Shown: positions 1 to 11,860 of the stretch, piece after piece
Position numbering within the stretch: the stretch's first letter is position 1
Layout of the letters: each line of letters opens with the position of its first letter
Origin: Gerris lacustris
Taxonomy: Eukaryota; Arthropoda; Insecta; Hemiptera; Gerridae
NCBI GenBank assembly: GCA_951217055.1
Contig: OX578286.1
Coordinates: 1,619,508 to 1,683,507, forward strand
Length of the DNA stretch: 64,000 bases
Direction of reading: 5' to 3'
The notes under the pieces: generated by a model
Seen by the model: the letters and a program-made list of their open reading frames with translations, nothing else
The model's database searches: none
What the model was told of the DNA's origin: nothing
Program-made: the position numbers and the translations under genes

Positions 1-330
1 AAATATTTCTCGTAAACGGTTCCGACGATTTTGATTAAAAAATGCTAAAATGTAGTCCATTTAAATACAGATCCAACGATATAAGCAGTTTTCCTGGGAA
101 AAAATCTAGTTCCTGAGAAAATAGCTAAAAAACGTGGACGGAGAGATCCCGGGTTCGATTCCCCGCCCTGGAGAAGTTATTTTTATGATAAATTTTGATA
201 TAATTTTCAATAATAATTAAACGCACTTACAAAAACTAATAAATGGAAAACATTGGCTAAGTAATTATGAACTTGTATATGAGAAAGTTTGTCTGAGTTG
301 TCTCAGACCGATTTTTTAATTATGTAAACT
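1..330 (+). repeat. Dispersed repeat Q, right part
   Basis: This stretch matches 43310-43640 in the same orientation. Both copies share the run after tctcg.aaacggttccgacg, a gggttcgattccccgcc box resembling a tRNA B box, and the ending gtctgagttgtct. The left part of the repeat lies outside the window; the 43-kb copy shows it begins with an AT-rich palindrome around cataaagagaaag. No coding capacity is visible, and the repeat class is undetermined. Confidence 0.7.
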
Positions 331-600
331 GCACACCCTTTTGCTGAACACAGAAAATGTGCAGCATTTTTTTCTGGTAGTGCATTTATAGCCATTATCA
401 AACCCTGAAAACCGCAATTTCTATCTATCATGGTTCCGGAGATATTTCGCTGCTCCATATTAGCTGGGTCACCCTTTAGAAATGTTTTCCTTGTTATTTA
501 AATAAATGATTAGATGAGAAAAGTTACAGTCAATAATAATTCCAGTAATAATTAATCAGTTAACAAATTCAATTGATAATAAAATTTGAAAACAACAAAC

Positions 601-696
601 TTTCTGTGGTTGATTCCACGATCTCTTCAAAGAATCACCAGGAGAAGAACAGTCAGGTTCGGTGAGCACTCTCAAACGATTCCCGGGACATATTCC
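601..696 (-). CDS. p130CAS: p130CAS/BCAR1 coding exon 3
   Basis: Reading the minus strand, a TTTTATTTTCAG acceptor is followed by 96 nt (32 codons) beginning GICPGNRLRVLTEPD and ending before a GTTTGT donor. GICPGNRLRVL is the last beta strand and 3-10 helix of a Cas-family SH3 domain and continues directly from the exon at 2278-2415, which ends ...CSLRSKQ. Both junctions are phase 0. The following residues, including SSPGDS and SWNQPQ, start the linker towards the substrate domain. The remaining exons (YxxP substrate region, serine-rich bundle, FAT-like C-terminus) would lie left of the window. The donor is not consensus, so the exact 3' edge is slightly uncertain. Confidence 0.85.
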
Positions 697-779
697 CTGA
701 AAATAAAACAAATAATGTAAAACACAGTATCAAAACCAATACCTACTGTCATCTTGAGTTACATAATAAGTCTGATAGG

Positions 780-2250
780 TGAAGTTCAATAAGCAATAGT
801 TATTTATGCACCTAGGGAGTAAAGTAAGCCATATATTCCCTGAGCGAATAAGTAGGTTCTTGAGGCCAAGCCGAAGGAACAATGGTCCCTAAATCCCGAG
901 GTAAAGCCGAGGGAATAATGCTAATTAGCTCCCGAGGCGCAGCCAACGGAGATAATTATCGCGAGGGGAATTATAGCACTTTACTCCCGAGGTTTTCTCC
1001 TGTAAGGAGAAAACATATCTTTATCTCCATTGCACAGTTTTTAATTATTATTTTAATAAATAACAATAATTGTTAGCACATTTAATAGCAGATATAAGAG
1101 ATTCAATATTAAAAATAAACAGGTCAAGTGTGTGCTAGTCAGCACACAGCGAGGGTCCGAAGGCAACCCTGTATTGTTTAAGTAGTCTCTATTGATGGTT
1201 ACTTTGATAAAAGCTTACTTTGAACTATCCTATGGGTCTGAAATTCTCAAAACACATAAACAAACTTCCGATAAAGTATTTTTTTGCCACTGAACCGGAC
1301 TACAACCATATAAATACATCGAAAAGACCATAGTTATAAAAAAAACATATTTTGTCAATAAAAAATAAAAAAATATTTTTTTCGAAATTTCCAAAAAGTG
1401 GTATCTTTACTTTTGGTCGAAGAATGTTTAGGATTTTTTTCAGATTTTTTGCACTTCACATAAGATAGAGGGGGGGGGGAGACACGTTTCACACCCATTT
1501 CAAACTTGCCTACACTCGCCCTATCAAAGTTATAACTATAACCAAAGAAGTAATTTTTTTTATTAATCAGCTCGACCTAACCTTTCATATGATACCCCTC
1601 ACTGTGTCGAAAAAAAATAAAAAAATGTTAACCCTTAAGTCCTCATTTTACCCTATTTTTTTTGAAAAATATTCTTTTTAAGTCGCTATATATTTAAAAT
1701 ATGTGGGTAGGTACAAGACACATACATGCCAAATTTCAAAGTGATTGGACGAAAGGTGTGGCCGTGAGAGCAGGCGACCGGACGGACGGACAGACACACG
1801 CAGGAAAATATAAGGGTCCTTGGTTTTGCCTATGGACCCTAACAAATAAGAATTTCAGGTTTAAACAATGATAAGCACAAGTTACAAATAAGGTTGAAAA
1901 AGCAGTGTTGCCAAACTGATTTCAACAACTTCACTACATTAGCCATTCATTCTCTACTATTTATAAAATAATTAAGTTGGCAATCCTTCTTTTTCTCCCT
2001 ACTTTTACTTTTTTACTCTACTTTTTGAGTTCAGGGAAGAAAAGACTTACTTTAGTTGAATAACAAAAACGGAAGCCTGTCCACAAAATGAGTTTTAAAA
2101 CTCATTTTGTGGAGAGTCCTCCATTTTTGTTATTCAATTGATATCAACTCCACTTGCGCTGCTATTCATCAGACGACTTACGTCCCTCTAAACTAATCCA
2201 AAATCATAACTTTTCGTCTCTACTGGAGATAAAAATATAATTATTTTACT
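780..2250. repeat. Dispersed element P, copy A, with nested insertion
   Basis: The left part (about 790-1110) and right part (about 1870-2250) match 29410-30075 closely, including ttatttatgcacctagggag, blocks of gaggc.aagccga, and the ending tctctactggagataaa. Relative to that copy, about 740 bp (roughly 1112-1850) is inserted here. The insertion ends in a run of gacggacggacagac followed by a hairpin of the form aagggtcc...ggacccta, a tail also seen at 25.8 and 39.9 kb. A short ORF at 882-1076 is inside the repeat and is not credible as a gene. Confidence 0.6.
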
Positions 2251-2277
2251 TTTTGAGTAAATAATAATTAGTCGTAC

Positions 2278-2415
2278 CTGTTTTGATCTCAGAGAACAAA
2301 GCCACCAGCCTTCGTAACCAGAATAATCGACAGCGAGGACTGTCAATATGTCACCGGAGCGGAATGACAGCTCGTCTGCACTTTCTGAATTGTTGTCGTA
2401 CAGAGCCATAGCTTT
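2278..2415 (-). CDS. p130CAS: p130CAS/BCAR1 coding exon 2, SH3 domain
   Basis: Cas-family proteins are docking scaffolds at focal adhesions; their N-terminal SH3 domain binds polyproline ligands in FAK/PYK2 and related partners. Reading the minus strand, a TTTGTTTAG acceptor is followed by 138 nt (46 codons) and a GTACGA donor, both in phase 0. The peptide begins KAMALYDNNSESADELSF and ends GWWLCSLRSKQ. ALYDN instead of the usual ALYDY, the D-E-L-S-F-R-x-G-D-I acidic RT loop and WWLCSL are diagnostic of Cas SH3 domains. It joins upstream to a 12-codon first exon at 7194-7229 and downstream to the exon at 601-696, giving 90 N-terminal residues. The in-frame Met at 2409 is internal and is not the start. 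Intron 1 is 4.8 kb and carries two DNA transposons. Confidence 0.93.
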
Positions 2416-2642
2416 CTAAACAAACAAAACTCTCATTTACTTCAATCAATAAACTAAACTTTCACAAAAAAATTGATTAATCTACTGGAATCCCCTTTCA
2501 CATTAACAATTCATGAGGGTGCAAAAGATTCGGTGCAGGAGTAGATATGTAACGAATCGGCATTGTTTTGTTTACAATGTGACTGAGTGGCGAGGGGGAA
2601 ATCAATGAATAACATCTTCACAAATATATTGTTAACTATATA

Positions 2643-3550
2643 CAGTAGAACCTCGATAACAAGTGTCTCAAGGGGATCAGGGAAACAGTCTTGTTATCAA
2701 GGTGCTCTTTTAGTTGAGGGTCATGTTATCAAGGTTATTTTGGCTATCAGTCGTGTTATCGAGGTTATAATGGGCGGGGTTTTCAAGTCTAGACTTGTTC
2801 AAGTATACGTCGCGTCAGAGAGGTTACGTAAAGTGACAAAGGTTGCTGTGACGTCATGCGCCCTCCACGGTTTTTTTCAGGTTATCTTTTCTGGCTCATA
2901 ATAAACCATTGTTTACTAGTGTTCTGTAAGCATTTCATAGTTTTTTCCTCTTTTTATTATATTAAAAGCTTTTTTAACCGTTTTTAACTTTATCATATAT
3001 TAGTAACATCATTAATAAGCCAACAAATGTATACATTATAGATGATAAAACAAATAATTCTCACAAATAACTCAAAGATGTAAAATAACTTACTTACAGA
3101 TGTGCTCCTTTTACTCTATTAAAAGCTTTTTTAACTGTTTTTAACCTTATCATATATCAGTAACATCATTAATAAGCCAATAAATGTATACATTATAGAT
3201 GATAAAACAAATAATTGATTAAAAAATAATAATAAAATAAAAATAGCACTGATAAAACCCAGTCGTATATCCAATGTTATGAGCCAGCTAACCTAACAAC
3301 GCACACTTGTTTACGTAAGTGATGTCACACTTCCCTGGCGTATAGAGACGTGTTGTAGAGGTTGACTTCTCAAAACGACTTGTTATAGAGGTTCTGAGTT
3401 ACGTTGTGAATTGGAAAAAATCCGTGTTATTGAGGTTGTTTGGAGGTTAATTTAACATCATGTGTAATGGCAATCTAAAGGGGATTTGAAAATTGTACTT
3501 GTAATTGAGGTTGTCGTGTTATTGAGGGTCGTGTAAGCGAGGTTCTACTG
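2643..3550. mobile_element. pogo/Tigger-like MITE with TA duplication
   Basis: Inverted ends CAGTAGAACCTCG and CGAGGTTCTACTG are flanked by TA on both sides (2641-2642, 3551-3552), as in the Tc1/mariner-pogo superfamily. Degenerate copies of a GTTATC(A/G)AGGT motif recur behind both ends: at least four on the left, and GTTATAGAGGT, GTTATTGAGGT, GTAATTGAGGT on the right. They resemble repeated transposase-binding sites. No transposase ORF is present. The core contains two 157-bp tandem units. It lies in intron 1 of p130CAS. Confidence 0.85.
2935..3260. repeat. 157-bp tandem repeat, about two units
   Basis: Units are anchored on attaaaagcttttttaac at 2961 and 3118 (157 bp apart). Each carries taacatcattaataagcca and acttacagatgtgctc-type sequence. 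The same unit is present about four times at 12896-13480, inside a related element fragment. Confidence 0.85.
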
Positions 3551-3559
3551 TAGCAGGAT

Positions 3560-4530
3560 ACGCGCGGAGATCCACTAGCTGTATATCCACCTTTATCCAG
3601 TATTCATCAACTGTTACATATTATATAAACCTATGTGTAAGGTTATCTTTAATTTGATGTATAATAAACCATTTTTCACCTAAATATTGTAGTTTCATTT
3701 ATGTATACACCCTTTTGCATTATTATTTCTGAGGTCAGAACCAAAAAATCATTAAGTCCAAAAATGCAACTTTTCAGAAGAGCAAAATAAACTTTGAACA
3801 ATTCTCTCTACAAAAATTGTGAATAGTTTACAGATTATACAATGCAATCCTCATCTTGTTCAAAGTATACTGTGTAGGATTCACAAGCTTAGATCATTAT
3901 TCCCTCCACACACAGCTATGTATTATTAAAAGTTTGGAAAAACCCTGACTTAACCCATTTGGACCACATTGTTGACTGACTTAACTCCTTTGGACCAAAA
4001 TTCATAAAAATCTAAGATGGTTTATAATAATCTGTATGTTGTACATTAATAGTGTATTATCAGCATTAATAAGCTAGAACAACTGTTATTTCAATTCTAT
4101 ATTAAGTATATTGGAATAACCAACCTTCCTAGTTTGATTATATTATAAAAGAATGAAGGTGTTGAATGACATACATACGTGTAAGTTGACTTATGCTATT
4201 TATACTAAAATCAGATATATCATCAGAAAATGAACAAATTTACTTAGCTTTTTTACTTACTTAACCTTTCATTTTTTTCATTTACTTTACCTTTTTTCAT
4301 TTCATTTACTTAACCCTTAAATGCTAATGGTAATTGGATGGCTGGTATTACTAAACCTTCGTCGATTCGACTAACATATCCAGAAAATACATTTTTTGGG
4401 TTGAAACTACACTTTTATAAAGAGAAAACTATTAAGAACTCATTATTCTTAACTTAGTGAGATATACAAACATTTGATGACAAATAACCTAGTAGGAACA
4501 TCAGAAGAATCTGAAATTGAGTGAACATTA
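3560..4530. other. AT-rich intronic DNA, nothing recognised
   Basis: Part of p130CAS intron 1. No exon-like ORF, RNA gene or clear transposon end was found. A weak inverted match (taaatgctaatggta near 4319, taccattagcattcc near 4908) may mark the ends of an old element spanning 4314-4925. Confidence 0.4.
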
Positions 4531-4535
4531 ATGCA

Positions 4536-4710
4536 CCAGGTCCCATGCCCCAGGCCAAAAGCCCTAGGCCCTTTGCTAAGTGCTCCAGGCCCCAGATTAT
4601 CAGCCATTGGTCTCAGGCCCAAGGCCAATTACCCTAGGCCCATTGCCCCATACCCCTAGGCCTATTGCCCCTTACCCCAGGCCCATTTTCCCAGGCTATA
4701 GGCTCATTCT
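4536..4710. repeat. Degenerate GC-rich minisatellite
   Basis: About ten irregular copies of a unit close to caggcccattgcccc (15-20 bp) with drifted spacing. The repeat generates a spurious proline-rich ORF at 4580-4879. It stands out from the AT-rich intron around it. Confidence 0.75.
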
Positions 4711-4961
4711 ACGACCAATTAATTCCCTATGTTTATTACTAAACATTAGTCGAATCAACGAAGTAGGTAGGCTCAAAAGTACTACTACCGCTACACTAGC
4801 AGGTGCATTACTAACCAGTGCAAGCACTACAGAAAGGATGGGGTACCCATCCCCATCACATACGAGCGTAAAAGATTAAGGTTCAAACTGTGCTTGTCGA
4901 TTCGACTACCATTAGCATTCCAGGTTTAGACCCTTTATACTTGGCTCATATGTATTAAGCT

Positions 4962-6532
4962 TAGTGATGTAAAATACCCGGGTATTTAAAACTGCGGGTA
5001 AATACCCTGGGTATTTACCCGGGTAAATACCCATTTTGGGTAAATACCCAGGTATTTATGATAATTTTTAAAGTTATGACTGCTATGAGTTTAATTTCAA
5101 ACTTATTAATTGTTAATAAATATATTATGAAATAATTCAAGTAGTTATTAGGTGATAGTATGTCTCAATATTACTGTTGAATAGATATTAATTACTTAAT
5201 AAGAATAATAGTCGAGGAGATAGCTTGCTAAAAAGTGTCTAACATCCAGCTAGAAATTTGTGTATAAGTAAATGTTTTGGTGGCATTTAAGAAGTTTTTA
5301 ATCCTTTTGTATACCTCTTCATTATTTTTTTATTGACTGTGATATTTTGGACTAATTGTCTGTAATCATTATAAACAAAAAAAATAAAATAAAATAAACA
5401 AATATGTGGTTGGCTAAGTTCGTCGGCGGGACAATCCGGTGGAGACCGGCCATATCACACTCTTCATGATGGACAATGTGATTTTCATGATCCTGGAGAA
5501 TGAAATTAGTTAGTAGACCAAAAATTAAGTTGATGATAGTTCGTCACTTAATAGGTAAGTTAGTCAAATATTACTCCAAATCAAAGAGCTCACCTATTAA
5601 GTGACAGACTATTATCAACTTGATTTTTGGTCTACTAACTAAGTTAGTACTCAGGATCTTGAAAATCGCATGGTCCACCAAAAAGGGCGTGACATGGCCG
5701 CTCTCCACCGTTTTTTCAAATGCCTACTGCCAAACTACGTCCCGCTGATGAACTTAGCTGACCACATATTCTTAAAAGGCACCAAAACATTTACTTATAC
5801 ACAAAATTCTAGCTTGATGTTTGTCAGACACTTTTTTGCACTCCATCTCCTGGACTATAATATTAATAAACCTAAATAGAAACCTTCATACGAGTTTAAA
5901 TCATGTAGTGTAGGAATTCGGCCGTTAGTCGTAGGTCTTAACTCTTTACACGTGATATTTCTGATTGTCAGATATTTATAGAAATAGCCTATACACATAC
6001 AGTATAAGAATTGAGTAACAAGGGTATAAAATTATGTCAATAATGTGTGTTCTGTTCATATTATTTACATATTTTAGACAAATATGAATTTATATTTAGG
6101 CCTGCATGCCTGCATAATATAAGAATGCATAACCTAATTTTCAAAATAATAATCCTGTGGTTTTCCTTCAAAATGGTGGTGTTTTCATTGCACAGACCTT
6201 CAACATAAGCATTCATTTTGAAATCATTGAATCTGTATAGCAGATATTAATATACTTACTTAGAAATAATAAATACCCGTATGCTGGGTATTTTTGAAGA
6301 CCATTCTTTTAGGAATTAAGTGAGCTCAACACATCCTATACTCTCTAAATGACATTTATTAAAGCCATTAGAGTATGGAATATGCTCAGATTCTCTTAAA
6401 ACATTTTTTAAATCAATATTTGTCATAAATACCCTCATTTTGGGTATTTACCCTGGCCTCGGGTAAATACCCAGGTAAATACCCATTTTTATTTACCCTA
6501 CCCGCTGGGTATATACCCGGCCCACATCACTA
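4962..6532. mobile_element. hAT element H1, copy 1 (8-bp TSD)
   Basis: Ends TAGTGATGTAAAATACCC and GGCCCACATCACTA are flanked by a perfect 8-bp duplication ATTAAGCT (4954-4961, 6533-6540), the hAT signature. Both ends carry many taaatacccgggtat-type repeats. The second copy is at 20797-22654. Copy 1 contains a large internal foldback: about 5260-5530 reappears inverted at about 5590-5830, meeting at a junction around 5580. No transposase reading frame survives. Confidence 0.92.
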
Positions 6533-6540
6533 ATTAAGCT

Positions 6541-7187
6541 CGATATTTCATTAACAAAACGGACTAGAGTTACCTCCTTTATACCATTCTGTACATAATT
6601 GTTTCGTGATTTCAAAAAGAGAATAAACATCAATATATTACATTAATAAAAATCACATATTACAGAAGAGTTTAACATATTAGAGAATAACATTTTTTTT
6701 TTTTTGACAATTTTGGACATAATGCTTTTTTGGTTTTGACTACAGATTTAAAATAATGAATTTATTATTTAGCCGCTATTATTGGTTTATTTTAAGGTTC
6801 TACAGTATAGTATAGTAGCATTAGCTCTTCGACAAGCCAAGGCCGTCCACGGTCTCCTGCACCACAACTTAGTAACTTAGTTTTACAAGCATACGGTTAT
6901 AAAGTAAACTTAAAATGCTATTTTGAGTGAGTTATTTCGAAGTTAATTAGAATATACCTATCACACTATGTTATTGTTGGTTCGCCAGTATAGAAAGCAT
7001 TTAAAAATAGTTTTCATTTTTGTAATTGATTTATTGCAAGCTCGCTACGCTAAAACCATAATAGTCGTACTAGGTTCAGTTATAAAGTTCTGTAAATATA
7101 AACACAATTAAGCAGCTATTTAACTTAATCTTAACTTATAAAAGTATTAAAAAACGCATTACTTTAGAATGAATTAATAGATAAATA
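6541..7187. other. p130CAS intron 1, 5' part
   Basis: AT-rich sequence between the hAT element and coding exon 1 with no further exon or repeat that I can support. Confidence 0.4.
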
Positions 7188-7193
7188 ACTTAC

Positions 7194-7229
7194 GGCAGGA
7201 ACAGAAAACGTATCAAATAATTGAGGCAT
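7194..7229 (-). CDS. p130CAS: p130CAS/BCAR1 coding exon 1
   Basis: Reading the minus strand, the ATG at 7229 opens 12 codons (MPQLFDTFSVPA) followed by a perfect GTAAGT donor. The exit phase is 0, matching the phase-0 acceptor of the SH3 exon. Cas-family proteins have a short N-terminal peptide before the SH3 domain encoded by its own exon, so position, phase and length fit. The sequence upstream (ATCACG before the ATG) is an acceptable start context. An alternative first exon elsewhere cannot be excluded. Confidence 0.75.
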
Positions 7230-8420
7230 CGTGATGGATAAAACAGGTATTCGCGTACGCTTCAATAAGTAATAATAAATATAAATAACAATTTAAAAGT
7301 TAACCATTCTGAAACAATAATAGTTAAATAACATAAAACATTTAAATAAGGATACACAAACTACAAACACAATACAATATTTTCTTATCTCTTTTGTTTA
7401 TGCTCTTGATCGGAAACTTTTATCAACATATCGAAAATCGATCTGTGTTCGTCATTAAGCTTTTTAAATTAAGCACAATTGTCAAGGATCTTATTTAATT
7501 GAGATGGAGCGATAAGCGAAAAAACTGTCGCCAAGATTTTGCAAAATCTAGTGGGACAAATTACCTTCCCGTGTGGTTATACATATACAAGATGATGAAT
7601 GTGAAGAATTTAAGAATTAACAACCTAAACAAACCTATAAGGTTTGTATGAACAAACCTATATATAAAACATCCTTATTAAAAGTCGGATACAATCTGAT
7701 TGAATCAATCGAACTGACATCTATTAAAATAGTGTTGATTCCTCATTAGTGCTCTACTAAACCAGCAATACTTACTCTTTACTAATAAGATTTGGTAAAT
7801 AGAAAAGTAAGTATAAACTTTGTACTATATTATACTTTTGATGCATGAAGTACTATTTTAGAGATTAGATTTAAAGTTGTTTCAATATTTACTTGATTTA
7901 AATTCTAAAAAGGGATTGAGAAGCCTTGATGTCGTGCTCTTACTTGATGTATTAAACCTAAGTATTTAAATTATTGGAATAAGGTTCTTAAGTCTAACTT
8001 TGTAACTGCTTAAGTCTAACTTAATTATCTTACTGTTATTAAGTTGGGATTATTTGGGGGTCACTGCCAGGTTCCTAGGTAAGTACCTGGCCTAATCCTT
8101 TTGGGAAAAGGGAAAGGGTATCAAGATGCAATGTACGCATTAAATATTCCTTTTGTATCATTAAACTGCTAGCTTTTGTACCATTAATTTCTCTAGTTTT
8201 TTAATATTTTCCTATCTTGCAGTTTTGTCTGATAATTCAGAAATAATAATTTTGAGTCTCAATTGCAGTTCTTTATATGTAGATTTAACAGTTTCTTATT
8301 TTATTAAACATAGTTTAATAAATAATACTTCAGTCTCAGTCTAATGCCATGAATGAAATGTTGTTCTTCTCTAATAATTATATTCTTTATTAATTGATTT
8401 GTTTTTTTTTCTTTTATGTT
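7230..8420. other. Upstream region of p130CAS
   Basis: Presumed 5' UTR and promoter of p130CAS (minus strand). The 7230-7260 part, with cgcgtacgc, is the only GC-rich island close to the start. No TATA box can be assigned. Otherwise AT-rich with nothing recognised. Confidence 0.35.
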
Positions 8421-8424
8421 ACAG

Positions 8425-8520
8425 CATGTGGAGATGATCTGCCCAAAGAAACTCAAGGAAACTGCAGAACGTATGCTAGGTACATCCCCTTTTGTATATA
8501 GAGAGTTTATTAAACTTCTT
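8425..8520 (+). CDS. Candidate internal exon, unidentified
   Basis: A strong polypyrimidine tract and acceptor (tttttcttttatgttacag) is followed by a 96-nt open stretch ending at a GTAAGA donor. In phase 0 it reads HVEMICPKKLKETAERMLGT and continues 12 more residues. An earlier donor (AG|GTACAT at 8480) would make it 55 nt. In another phase it contains DDLPKE, faintly like the LPKE of the zinc-finger gene's A exons. I do not recognise the peptide and found no partner exons, so it may be a chance or dead exon. Confidence 0.28.
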
Positions 8521-9799
8521 GTAAGATTTATACACGTTTGGTGTGATAGCGATTTTTAAGTGGTAAAGATGTGAGATGTGTCCCTAAATAATGGGCTCAA
8601 TCCATCACAAAGCCACAACATGTTGTAAGAAACATAGTAGATACACTTCTACTATAATGTAGAATGTAACATATCATGCATAGAATTGTATGTAAGCCTG
8701 ACTTAATAACAACACGTACGTCTCTGAGTCGTGTAAACTTATAAGATTTGATTCTGCTCCGCAGTTATGCTTTGCACTTATAGTGCGATCAGATTATATG
8801 CTATATCAAGTATTCGACCTTCCGAAACTATAAAGGTTTAGTCCTTAATATGCTTTTCACCTGAGATATTTGCCTTTTGTCAGAGTACACTACGCCTCAG
8901 GGACGTAATGATAATTTAAGTCTGAATTTCATGATTTTATTAGCATGTAAAACAAAAATCTGTTCTGTTACATTTTAAATCGGGGTTTAAAATTGTATGA
9001 GAATCCAGGGAATAAAGCCAATAGATAAAAAAAAAAGTAGTAAAAAATGGAAATAAAGTAAAATTTTGTGAAATAATATTAAGTTCAAAACATTATAGCA
9101 GAAGATGTATAAAGTAAAAGTATAAATTTAATTATATTTTTATACTACTCTTTTTACAATTAGAATTAACTTTTAACAGTCAGATTCGCCAAACAAAATG
9201 AGGAAAAAAAGAAAGCACCTGGGAAGGGTTCCCTAGTTGGCCCGACATTTTCAAATTCAAAATCCAAGTGCTCTCATTAGCTTTTTTCAATTTCCCTGTG
9301 CTGTCTAAAATTAATACTAATTTTTTAACAAGAGTATAAACTTTTTTTTTAAATCGTAACTAAAATGTAAACAAATACGAATACATTATGTAAAATTATA
9401 CAAATTTTAATAATGAATTATGTATATATATTTGTGAAAAAATTTTTAAATAACATTTTTAAATGTGTATTATTGTTACTTATTTGTAAAATTTGATACA
9501 AAAATGTAATTATTAATATAGATAGTTTTTTTTAATGTATTCTGTATTTATATTATTTTGTAAAAGATATTTCCATCCCTAAATGTATTAGTTTACATGT
9601 AGCAAATAGAGTGAAGCAGGGTAAGGATTAATAAGTAAATAATTTGATGCAAGGCTATAACTTGGTAGCAACAAAACAAGTTACTATGGAGTGATAGTAA
9701 ATTAACGCTGCTCAGGTTGTGTCAATAAGGTGAGATTTGGCTCAAATACAAATAAGTGCTTGGCATCTTATATGATTTTTAACTAAAAAATATTCTGAT
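8521..9799. other. AT-rich intergenic DNA
   Basis: No gene recognised. The segment near 9225-9300 (ccctagttggcccgacat) resembles 17785 and 50795, a small dispersed repeat fragment. Confidence 0.4.
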
Positions 9800-10001
9800 T
9801 TTTTTATTGTGTTTGTCCTCAACTCATTATTTTTTTAATGAAATTAATTATTTTATATAATATCCAATTATTAAATAGCCTTAAATCTAGTTCATTATTA
9901 TTGGATAAACCAGATTTGAGGCTATTTAACAATTATTAAAAATTATATCAAATAAATAATTTCATTAAAAAATAATGAGTTGGTGACAGACAATAAAAAA
10001 A
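9800..10001. repeat. Palindromic MITE-like element
   Basis: Two arms of about 95 bp pair almost throughout, from tttttttattgtgtttgtc...ctcattatttttt to aaaaaataatgag...gacagacaataaaaaaa, with a short central loop. The transcript would fold into a long hairpin. No target duplication was identified. Confidence 0.75.
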
Positions 10002-10731
10002 TGGGAGACATTAAACAACTATCAACTATTGGCATCTAGCGGTAGATCCTGGAACTACCAGGCTGGTTTTTTAAAATTTTAGTTCCTCCACAACAGCGCT
10101 AGATGTCGCTAAGATCGCTTCGATTTAGCTCCGCCCCCAAAACTCATTGAAGTGGCGGGTCTATATTAATCTCTAGTCTTTTTGTCCAGAGGGGCATCCA
10201 CAGAGATAAGGGATATAGAGATAGTTGTCTCCCCTCTTCAAGGAGCTTTGACCAGGTTAGAGTGGGGAGAAAAACAGTGGCGCACCTCGTACTACAGAAA
10301 AAAGAGGAACTAATTTAAAAAAGTCCGGGAATTTCAAATCAAAAATATTAAGTATATTATTTCCTCCTTCCTATTCATAATTAAAATATTAATTTATTAT
10401 TTTTACCCACTTAAAAGATATTAAATTTATATACGCTCATAATATTTTGGTGCCTTGAAATATTATGTATATTAAATATCTAACTTGGATAATAATAAAA
10501 ATTACGAATTCAGCAAATTTAATTTTTGAAGAATTTTAACTTGTATCAATTATTTTGATTTTTCTTATTGCTGAAAAATTAAAATGCCATTATCTCATAA
10601 TTATGTTAAGAAATTCAAATATTTCCTCATTATTAAGAAGAAGAACTGATAACTTCTAAAATAAATATTATTTAAAATATTTGGAAGGGTTAAAAAATTA
10701 ATATTATAAAAATAAATTGAAAAAAAACTGT

Positions 10732-10737
10732 TTTATT
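10732..10737 (-). terminator. Polyadenylation signal AATAAA
   Basis: AATAAA on the minus strand, 137 nt downstream of the TGA of the small two-exon gene. It is the first canonical signal after that stop. Confidence 0.6.
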
Positions 10738-10873
10738 CACATAAATGATACAAAAAGGTTAAATACAATGTATTAATACATAGTTGCAGTAAAAATACCC
10801 TTGTCATAAAAAGAAAAGTCAATTTACAGAAATTAAGTTGAATTTAATGTTAGTGAATGACATTTAAATAATA

Positions 10874-11028
10874 TCATTTGTTAATCTTTTTTAACGGTGA
10901 AGGGTTTAAAAATGCTTTATGTGTGTTTTGAGGTACTAATACCTCCTCTAAAAACACTTCCTTCCACTTGCAGGGAGAGTCAGGTCCATACGGATTTTGA
11001 AGTTCCTTCAGAAGGTTCCAGCCACCAT
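10874..11028 (-). CDS. Small two-exon gene, terminal exon
   Basis: Reading the minus strand, TATATTTTGCAG is followed by two nt, 50 open codons and a TGA (10876-10874). The peptide starts GGWNLLKELQNPYGPDSPCK and ends NPSPLKKINK. It joins in phase 1 to the exon at 12338-12422, the split codon being GAT (Asp), for a predicted protein of 79 residues. Composition is protein-like (WNLLKEL, CKWKEVFLEEVL) with a lysine-rich tail, and an AATAAA follows. I do not recognise the family. The basic N-terminal exon (NNLWRRAFADLR) would suit a mitochondrial presequence, but that is inference. No transmembrane segment is evident. Confidence 0.65.
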
Positions 11029-11374
11029 CTGCAAAATATAAACAATTATATAAATATAGATGAAATAAAAAATAGAACTTATCGTCCAGACAATATTTTA
11101 GTTTTTCTCAAATTCCTGACATGGACGTTCTCTCACTCATTAGTCTGTTCTGGTGTTTTATCCACCAATAAATGCAGAGTTTGCCCATACTATATCATGT
11201 GCGGATATTATATTTTCGTTTCACAAATATCAAATAAGGTTTGAATAAGACTAGAGAGAATGAAGTTAAATATATAATCTTATACATTATAATCTACATA
11301 TGCTATGTTTTATGCGAATAAATTTAGCGAAAACCTAAATACTGTGTTATATTTGACAGAACCTTATTAACATT

Positions 11375-11860
11375 CCCCTCTCAGGCTAATCTGCAGTTAT
11401 CAATACAGTCGAGAATCGCTTTGCGGCACAATTTCGCTTGATTTATACTAAAGAGAATATCTCCCTTTGTCAACACAGTTTATTATTAATATTTATACAT
11501 TTGAAAGATTATATCTGTATAATTAAAACATGTTAGAGATTATAGTAAAAGTGAATTGTACGGTAGTGCTGTTTACAGAATTGTAGTACAATTTTTTTTT
11601 GCACCCTAGAATTTTGCAACGGCTGCTCCACATCTATTCACGGTGCTCCGCTTATTTCATGACAAAATAACCCTGCTGCATATAGACCAGGTAGAGGTGC
11701 AAATTGAAGTAAAATATTCGATGGCACCGTACAATTCACTTTGACCGATATCCCTCTGTCTAAACAGTACATTCGAGTGAGGTCTCCCCAATTTATTACC
11801 TAACCTATTCTACTAGGTGGCTTGATAACTGCAGTTTTACCTCCTCTCATTATAAAAATT
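11375..11860. repeat. Dispersed repeat R, most complete copy
   Basis: Contains ctgcagttatcaatacagtc, tcccttt.tcaacacagt, the segment ctgctgcatatagaccaggt, and a second, inverted set ending ataactgcagttttacctcc. Portions recur near 12195-12265, 15243-15370, 16030-16110, 16280-16350, 17225-17320, 50575-50625, 52262-52361 and 55178-55290. It serves as the uninterrupted reference for two insertions described elsewhere (50631-50903 and 52362-55177). Class unknown. Confidence 0.6.

Noticed and set aside
2188..2409. ORF taken as a complete 73-residue SH3 protein
   Set aside because: The Met is internal, and the frame runs past a GTACGA donor into intron. The exon is 2278-2415 and joins 601-696.
4580..4879. 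Proline-rich 99-residue ORF
   Set aside because: It translates the degenerate caggcccattgcccc minisatellite and its flank; no conserved motif.
5670..5879. 69-residue ORF
   Set aside because: It lies entirely in the inverted half of the foldback in hAT element H1.
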